Source: Hyphochytrium catenoides
Taxonomy: Eukaryota > Sar > Hyphochytriomycetes > Hyphochytriales > Hyphochytriaceae
Direction of reading: 5' to 3'
Assembly (NCBI GenBank): GCA_900088475.1
Contig: FLMG01002126.1
Location: 1-12,881, forward strand
Length of the DNA: 12,881 bases
The translations under genes were made by a program, and so were the position numbers. The notes beneath the pieces were generated by a model. It was given only the letters and a program-made list of their open reading frames with translations. It made no database searches and was not told the DNA's origin. How positions within the stretch are numbered: position 1 is the first letter of the stretch; every line of letters starts with the position of its first letter. Positions 8,425 to 12,881 of the stretch are shown piece after piece.

Positions 8425-8862
8425 CTAGCCCGTTGTTATATTACTGGTTATTGGACCATGTCTTCGACAGTCTGGGACATTGAAATATTGAAGTTTGCGG
8501 GCGGGCGTTAGAGTCTTCCCCCAGGACTTGTCATTTTGATGACTGATGTGTCGATGATGAGAGAAGAAAGGAGGAGGAGGAGGATGTGAAGCAGCAGCAG
8601 CGGACGGAGACTGCTCCTGAGTATTATTATATATTGTGAAGCCTTTCTTCTTCGCTCGTTGTTGTTGTCGTGGTGGTGATCGCAGCAGCAACATGCCTTG
8701 CTTCTTCTTCTTTGATGCTGCTCCTGCGGTGCCCTCATCGAGAGGAGGACTATTGGTGATCAGCAGTTCTGCTTGTGTGATCGATGAGGGAGGACAACAT
8801 CGACCAGCAACGTAATAAAATCTACTCCGTAAATTATCTTCTAGTGGTAGTGAACTCTTCAT
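8425..8862 (-). CDS. Hypothetical ORF, 145 aa, uncertain
   Basis: ATG at 8862 to a stop at 8427-8425. The protein is hydrophilic with Lys, Gln, Ala, His and Pro runs coming from triplet repeats (CTT, GCAGCA and GAGGAG on the plus strand). No signal peptide, membrane segment or known motif is seen. It lies upstream of, and on the same strand as, the anoctamin gene, so it could also be that gene's 5' exon or leader. The triplet repeats could be structural DNA rather than coding sequence. Confidence 0.2.
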   Translation of the reverse strand: MKSSLPLEDNLRSRFYYVAGRCCPPSSITQAELLITNSPPLDEGTAGAASKKKKQGMLLLRSPPRQQQRAKKKGFTIYNNTQEQSPSAAAASHPPPPPFFSHHRHISHQNDKSWGKTLTPARKLQYFNVPDCRRHGPITSNITTG

Positions 8863-9500
8863 GATCAGTCAGTCCGCCCTATCAATATTGTTTGCTTCCC
8901 TCTTGCTTGCCTGTCAGGCGGAGAGAGGCCTTTGCTTGGAAGCAGTTGTTATCACCCTGGCACTATTGTCATCAAGATACAATAATCAATCTTTAGCGAA
9001 AAAGTGTTCACCGGGCAGCTACTATTATCATGTACGGCACTACTAGACTAGTGGTAGTGTGGTTGAAGAAGAGTTCGCTGCTGGCATAGACGAAGCTGCT
9101 CTCCCTCTTAGTTAGTAATAACCACCAACAGTCACACTAGGGTTGTTGTCTAATCTTTATAGCGCAACCATAAGGCATGTCTTGCCTCCTCCTCCGCTAG
9201 CGCAGCACGCTGTAAGACTAAATAACAAACACCCCAGACTCGCATTTAGAAGTTTTTTCTTTCTGGTCACTAAAGAACATGCCTCATCGCAAGAAAGCCA
9301 AATATATTTAAACCTTCATTCTTCTTTCTGCCCCGATTTTTGAATACTTTTGCGTATCCTCTAAGGAGCTAGTTCTCTTCTCGTCTATGTCAAGCAACAA
9401 GACACCCCGCCTCTTTTCAGACGGGATCTCAGAAACAGCAACCACTGCTCAGCCATCTACTACCTAGACTTTACCTGTCATGCCAAGCAGCGACGAGCTA
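8863..9500. other. Non-GA/CT spacer with no convincing gene
   Basis: Mixed-composition DNA without the dinucleotide runs found elsewhere. A 61-codon plus-strand frame from 8861 begins with a signal-peptide-like hydrophobic stretch (ALSILFASLLLACQA) but has no other support. I see nothing else that can be annotated. Confidence 0.4.
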
Positions 9501-9920
9501 CTACTTAGGCAAGAGGGGATCCCGATGCGCCTCTGGTGGATCCAGATGGACTCCGAAAGGCGCAAGAGCGAGCCGAGCGAGCTTTAGATGCGCCCAAGCA
9601 AAGGGAATTCCGATAATGGTCACAAACATTGAGAGGGACCAGAAGAGATGGTTTATCGCTAGCACGATGCCCAATGGTAGCCAGAGGATGTTTAGACACA
9701 GAGATAGTAGGCCACTGGATCCCACAGTAGGGGCGTTATCCACGTTTAGAGAGAAAGGGAGAAGGGAGAGCCAGGCAATTTTGAAACATTGAAATCCAAA
9801 GGGAATGCCAACAATGGTGAGACAGAGCACCAGGCCCACGGCAGCCCAAAGAAGGAAGGACTCAATGCCTCCAAGCAAGAGCCAGAGTACGGTCAACAAT
9901 AGCTCGAGAAGTTGATTCAT
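9501..9920 (-). CDS. YccF-family integral membrane protein, 139 aa, intronless
   Basis: The first ATG of the frame is at 9920; the open frame extends 44 codons further up but without an ATG. The stop is TAG at 9503-9501. The protein is the YccF (inner-membrane component, formerly DUF307) domain: two repeated halves, each ending in a Gly-Ile-Pro-Phe motif, TIVGIPFGFQCFKIA (35-49) and TIIGIPFAWAHLKLA (101-115), each followed by a Leu-rich stretch and Pro-Phe. Hydrophobic helices lie at about 5-32 and 68-100. The length matches bacterial YccF (about 150 aa). Function is unknown in bacteria and eukaryotes. The family is mainly bacterial with scattered eukaryotic members, as I recall. It is intronless and surrounded by DNA without GA/CT runs, unlike the neighbouring genes. 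It encodes a short hydrophilic C-terminal tail. Confidence 0.85.
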   Translation of the reverse strand: MNQLLELLLTVLWLLLGGIESFLLWAAVGLVLCLTIVGIPFGFQCFKIAWLSLLPFSLNVDNAPTVGSSGLLSLCLNILWLPLGIVLAINHLFWSLSMFVTIIGIPFAWAHLKLARLALAPFGVHLDPPEAHRDPLLPK

Positions 9921-10790
9921 GCTTGCGCGGAATGGATGTGGAGGAGGAGGAAGCCTTTTCTGCCGGTAGAGACACGATGATGATGTGCCGCTAGTGCCTT
10001 TCGTTTCTGGTGTAAGGTCACAATATTTGAGAAAGCTTGTAAGGATCGGCAACAGGCCGCCCGGCCAGACTGGAAGCCTAGACTCTGACTGGCAAGTCTA
10101 TGTTGTCTCTTTTGTTGCTGACACTTTCTTGCAATAAATTAATTATAAAGCCTGGCGTGAGCCTTCGCAGAGCAAGTTGATTGGATAGTACGTATTGACT
10201 ACGAGCATAGACGACCAAAGAGCCCGAAGTCTGGCGAAGTCGGTTCAACTGGACTGGCAGCAGCTGCTGCAGTGAATGACCGGAGATAAAGAAATGACTG
10301 AGAAATCGCACGATGCATAGCGGAGCCTCTATTCCAACAAGGCAGAGCACAGACCACCAGCAGCGGGCTGCGGCGCGGCAGGACATACAGGCCGCTGCCG
10401 CTCAAGAACATCGATGAAGGAGCTTGGAAATGCAACTTCGGAACAGAAAAGACAATGGCAGAAGCTTCTGATCAGTGTGGATCCGCGGTAGATAAAGATA
10501 CGCAAAAATAGATAGCCGCAGTCGGTAGACAGAGAGCCACCAAACTGTTGTGATGACGCCAGACAGAGCCTAAAGGTTTGCACCGTTTAGCGTGACAGAG
10601 TCAAGTATGAAAGGAGAGACAGAGTACGGAGAGATAGGTAGTACGTCAAGACAGAGCGTTGTAGAAGAGAGACAGAGCGACGGGACAGAACATGTTAGGG
10701 GAACAGCCATAAAGTTATGAGGTCTGTCTGAAACGGTTATTGTTCCCCATCCAAAGGGGGGCCAAGCGATGCGGAGTGTACATACACTGG
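9921..10790. other. Spacer with several short overlapping frames, no assigned gene
   Basis: Minus-strand frames at 10386-10078, 10435-10199 and 10583-10329 overlap one another. The first contains a natural-looking stretch (LCIVRFLSHFFISGHSLQQ) but none shows a known motif or linking splice sites. Between 10520 and 10690 the motif GACAGAG recurs irregularly (near 10526, 10559, 10592, 10617, 10648 and 10669), perhaps a decayed GA repeat. Confidence 0.3.
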
Positions 10791-11090
10791 ACAACAACAA
10801 CTACAAGTGGTGCGTACCTTCGGCTACCTAGGTATCCATATGCCCCATCCCCGTGTTAACCTTAAACCACGGTACTCACCACCTATGAGACCAAGGATCC
10901 TAAGACGATAAAGGGTCAATCCCACACTTTCCCCAGGATCTTATGTGTGGGGACCCAGAATTCCCCCTGGTCCTCAACACAAAAAAGTAGGTTTGGTACT
11001 CAGGAGCCATATCTCTCGATGAGGGTTGCCTATGTCCTGAGGGAGCTAAACCTCTATCTTATTGTGCCGAATGCCTCCTCTAGCTTGTCC
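10790..11090. other. Hairpin-prone segment, possible transposon remnant or structured RNA
   Basis: The sequence has no open frame of note and no GA/CT runs. Inverted repeats are visible: CCCACAC 10921-10927 with GTGTGGG 10945-10951; GGACC 10951-10955 with GGTCC 10969-10973; CTCAGGA 10999-11005 with TCCTGAG 11035-11041. I cannot tie it to a known RNA or element family. Confidence 0.35.
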
Positions 11091-11095
11091 CTTAG

Positions 11096-11849
11096 TCAGC
11101 TCTGTCTCGTAGGTTGAAGTTGGTGGGAAATAAGTTCAGAAGGGCCAGCAGGAGGGCGGGTGGGCGGTACATACAGGCCAGGGCGGGCATCTCTGTAGGA
11201 AAGGAGAGATTCTCTCTTCACATCTCTTCCTCTCTTTCTCTTTTCTCTTCCTTCTGTCGTCCTCTCCTCCTTTTCCTTCTCTCACTCTTTGTTCCTTGTT
11301 TCCATCTCTTTCTCTCCATCCTCTCTCTCTCTCCATCCTCTCTCTCTTTCCTTTCCCTTTCCCTCCCTCTTTCTTGTCATTCCTCTAACTGTTTCTGTCA
11401 TCTCTCTCTCTCTTTCTCTCCCTCTCGCTCTTTCCTTTCCCTCTCCCTCCCTCTTTCTTGTCATTCCTCTAACTGTTTCTGTCATCTCTCTCTCTCTTTC
11501 TCTCCCTCTCGCTCTTTCTCTTCCGCCTCTCTTTCTTCCCTCCAGGCCTCTCTCCCTTTCTCTCTCTCTCTCTCCCTCTTTCTCTCTCATTCTATCTCTT
11601 TCTCTATCTTTCTCTCTTTCTCTCTCTTTCTCTCTCCTTTTTCCTCTCTCACCACTAAGGCCAGGAATCTCCAACATGTTCCTACCTTTGGAAGATGGTT
11701 CTTTCCTCCTGCGCCTGCATCTTGGAACCACCATCGCCTGGATTCTTTGGTCTCTCTCCCTCGTCAGGTCCCTGCGCACGTGTGGCTGCTGCGGCATCTG
11801 CTCGAACCTCATGGAACATCACGCTTCCCATTGGCCCGATGGACGTCAT
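11096..11849 (-). CDS. Candidate two-exon small protein, 86 aa
   Basis: Exon 1 is 11849-11686, starting MTSIGPMGSVMFHEV and ending EERTIFQ plus two bases. Donor CAAAG|GTAGGA is canonical. Exon 2 is 11192-11096 after a strong acceptor (TCTCCTTTCCTACAG) and reads DARPGLYVPPTRPPAGPSEL to a TGA at 11098-11096. The phases (2 to 2) match. The product is hydrophilic with an Ala-rich middle; no family is recognised. An in-frame TGA lies four codons before the ATG, so the start is fixed unless there is an upstream exon. Against it: the 493-base intron is purine-rich in this orientation, whereas most introns here are pyrimidine-rich, and the same DNA can be read on the plus strand. Confidence 0.4.
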
Positions 11850-12110
11850 CTCCTTCGCTCAGGGACGCGTTGCGGCTCCCAATGTATTTTCCTTTCCATC
11901 TACACGGCTGGCCTCTGTCTACCATCATCATCGGTCGTCTTATCGTCAGCAGCTGCCCGCCCACAGACCTTCACTTTATCCGCTGCCGCCAGCCATGCTT
12001 CTCTCTTCTCGGAGCGTCCAATGCTGGAGCTTTGGGTTCAGTGAGAGCACCGGAGGCAGTCGACAGAACAAATCATGACGAGGCCAAAATCTTTCATTAG
12101 CAAGTTCTGT
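11104..12110 (+). other. Competing plus-strand coding-like exons (unresolved)
   Basis: A plus-strand donor (ATCTCT|GTAGGA at 11194/11195), a CT-rich stretch and an acceptor (CACTAAG|GCC at 11659/11660) mirror the minus-strand splice sites within a few bases. One joined frame reads TYRPGRASL then PGISNMFLPLEDGSFLL and TTIAWILWSL. All three plus frames are open for long distances here because CT-rich DNA lacks stops, so openness is weak evidence. I cannot chain these pieces into a whole gene. Confidence 0.2.
11210..11655. repeat. CT-rich tract with an 84-bp tandem duplication
   Basis: Pyrimidine-dominated DNA on the plus strand. Two adjacent 84-base copies lie at 11347-11430 and 11431-11514 and differ at one position that I can see. 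A shorter CTCTCCATC-containing duplication precedes them (about 11310-11345). It is probably intronic for whichever strand is transcribed. Confidence 0.9.
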
Positions 12111-12117
12111 CTCCCCT

Positions 12118-12200
12118 CTTTCTCTCTCTCTCTCTCTCTCTAGCTCTCTCTCTCTTTCAATGTATCTCCCTTTTCTCTCTGTCTCTCTCTCTCTGTCTCC
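12118..12200. repeat. CT dinucleotide tract
   Basis: (CT)n with TCTAG near 12140, which could serve as a plus-strand splice acceptor. There is no gene within it. Confidence 0.8.
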
Positions 12201-12360
12201 ACGTGGCTGTCCGACATCATCGCTCTCCGGTCTCGGGACGCTTTGCATTTCTCACTCTCTTCTCATTATAAATAGTTCTAGATTGACGTTCCACCACCTT
12301 TTCCTACCAGCACCCAACCGGCTCGCCGACCACGCTCGTTTTTTATTTCCTTTTATAAAA

Positions 12361-12363
<3 letters not shown>

Positions 12364-12404
<41 letters not shown>

Positions 12405-12509
12405 TTCTTTCTCTTTGTCTCTCTCTAGTCTCACTACTTTTTATCCTTCGCCGTCAACACACCATCCTCTCTCCTCTCTCTCTGTCTCTCACTCTCTCTC
12501 TCTCTCTCA

Positions 12510-12545
<36 letters not shown>

Positions 12546-12546
12546 G
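12364..12546. repeat. CT dinucleotide tract ending in a splice-acceptor-like CTCTAG
   Basis: Long (CT)n runs with an interruption around 12428-12475. It ends CTCTCTAG immediately before a coding-like stretch, exactly as the CT-rich introns of the MYND gene end at their acceptors. Confidence 0.85.
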
Positions 12547-12615
12547 GACTTTTTGGGCGACCTGCTGGCTGTGCATGAGAGTCTCTCACCAACGGTCAAG
12601 TATCTCCTCTGTTGA
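12547..12615 (+). CDS. Candidate 3'-terminal exon of a plus-strand gene (partial)
   Basis: After the (CT)n TAG acceptor the frame reads DFLGDLLAVHESLSPTVKYL-Leu-Cys and ends in TGA at 12613-12615. The segment looks like an amphipathic helix. AATAAA hexamers follow at 12769-12774 and 12783-12788, placing a plausible 3' untranslated region of about 150 bases. A possible preceding micro-exon (HPTGSPTTL, near 12310-12336) would be in phase but its donor (GTTTTT) is poor. The opposite strand also offers an exon here (12635-12590), so the strand is not settled. Confidence 0.3.
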   Translation, partial: DFLGDLLAVHESLSPTVKYLLC

Positions 12616-12881
12616 TTGTTCTCATCTTCTTGTTCCTATGAAGAAAGTCACAAAGAAGTAGGAGACGAAGCTCCTTGCGCTCAAGTCAGAGCCGCGCTAT
12701 CCGCTCACTTATCTACGAGAGAGAGAGAGAGAAAAAAACTCTTTCTGAGCTCTGACCACTGGACACTGAATAAAACACACATAATAAACCGACAGAGAAA
12801 AGGCTTTCTCTCTCCTCTCATCTCGGCCTCGTCTCTTCTTTCTCTCTCTCTCTCTCTCTCTTGTCTTCTGCACCTCATTTT
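12616..12881. other. Right edge: mixed DNA with GA and CT runs
   Basis: There is a (GA)n run at about 12716-12732 and a (CT)n run at about 12838-12861. On the minus strand the first becomes a strong pyrimidine tract and acceptor followed by ISERIARL and TGA (12712-12686), which could be the last exon of a gene entering from the right. Otherwise no gene is seen. Confidence 0.35.
12769..12788 (+). terminator. Two candidate AATAAA poly(A) signals
   Basis: Two canonical hexamers lie close together on the plus strand (12769-12774 and 12783-12788), downstream of the terminal exon candidate that ends at 12615. No other terminator-like signal is seen. Confidence 0.35.

Noticed and set aside
8861-9046. 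Small plus-strand secreted peptide with a signal-like N terminus
   Set aside because: It is 61 codons with no conserved feature after the hydrophobic stretch. Its ATG overlaps the opposite-strand ATG in a TCATGA palindrome, which looks like coincidence.
11114-12100. Single plus-strand 328-codon protein
   Set aside because: Most of it is Ser/Leu/Phe read from CT repeats, which lack stop codons; openness in all three frames shows it is not informative.
12547-12760. TGA read as tryptophan, which would extend the terminal exon
   Set aside because: The long anoctamin and MYND frames use TGG for Trp and contain no in-frame TGA, so the standard code is supported.
1-12881. CRISPR arrays, rRNA, tRNA or bacterial operon signals
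   Set aside because: No regularly spaced repeats, cloverleaf or rRNA-like sequence was seen by eye, and the spliced genes point to a eukaryote.

Overview
The window looks like nuclear DNA of a eukaryote. Two multi-exon genes read cleanly through GT-AG introns, the stops used (TAA, TAG) fit the standard code, and intergenic and intronic DNA is crowded with GA/CT dinucleotide runs. GA/CT-choked introns in a roughly GC-balanced genome, plus the gene families present, suggest a protist, perhaps an alveolate such as a chromerid or coccidian. That placement is a guess from texture; nothing here names the organism.

Layout. At 1-152 there may be the 3' end of an upstream plus-strand gene. At 282-1957 (plus) a three-exon gene encodes a 237-residue protein with a C-terminal MYND zinc finger. 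Tail to tail with it, 8079-2423 (minus), lies the most striking gene. It has about seven exons and roughly 1,340 residues that read as a cyclic-nucleotide-binding-like domain, a complete anoctamin/TMEM16 membrane core and a C-terminal C2 domain. From about 8.1 to 11.1 kb the GA/CT runs nearly vanish. This island holds an intronless minus-strand gene for a YccF-family membrane protein (9920-9501), a weaker hypothetical ORF (8862-8425) and a hairpin-prone segment near 10.8-11.1 kb. From 11.1 to 12.7 kb GA/CT tracts return and short coding-like exons can be read on both strands. The best model is a two-exon minus-strand gene (11849-11096), and the competing signal is a plus-strand terminal exon at 12547-12615 followed by AATAAA signals.

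How the parts relate. No operon-like logic is expected. The main biological interest is the minus-strand anoctamin: by recalled family alignment its membrane core has lost several of the acidic Ca2+ ligands, its C2 loops also lack the usual aspartates, and it carries an N-terminal CNBD-like module. Together these suggest a TMEM16 protein no longer gated mainly by calcium. The YccF gene is a mainly bacterial family found in a eukaryotic setting and may be a transferred gene.
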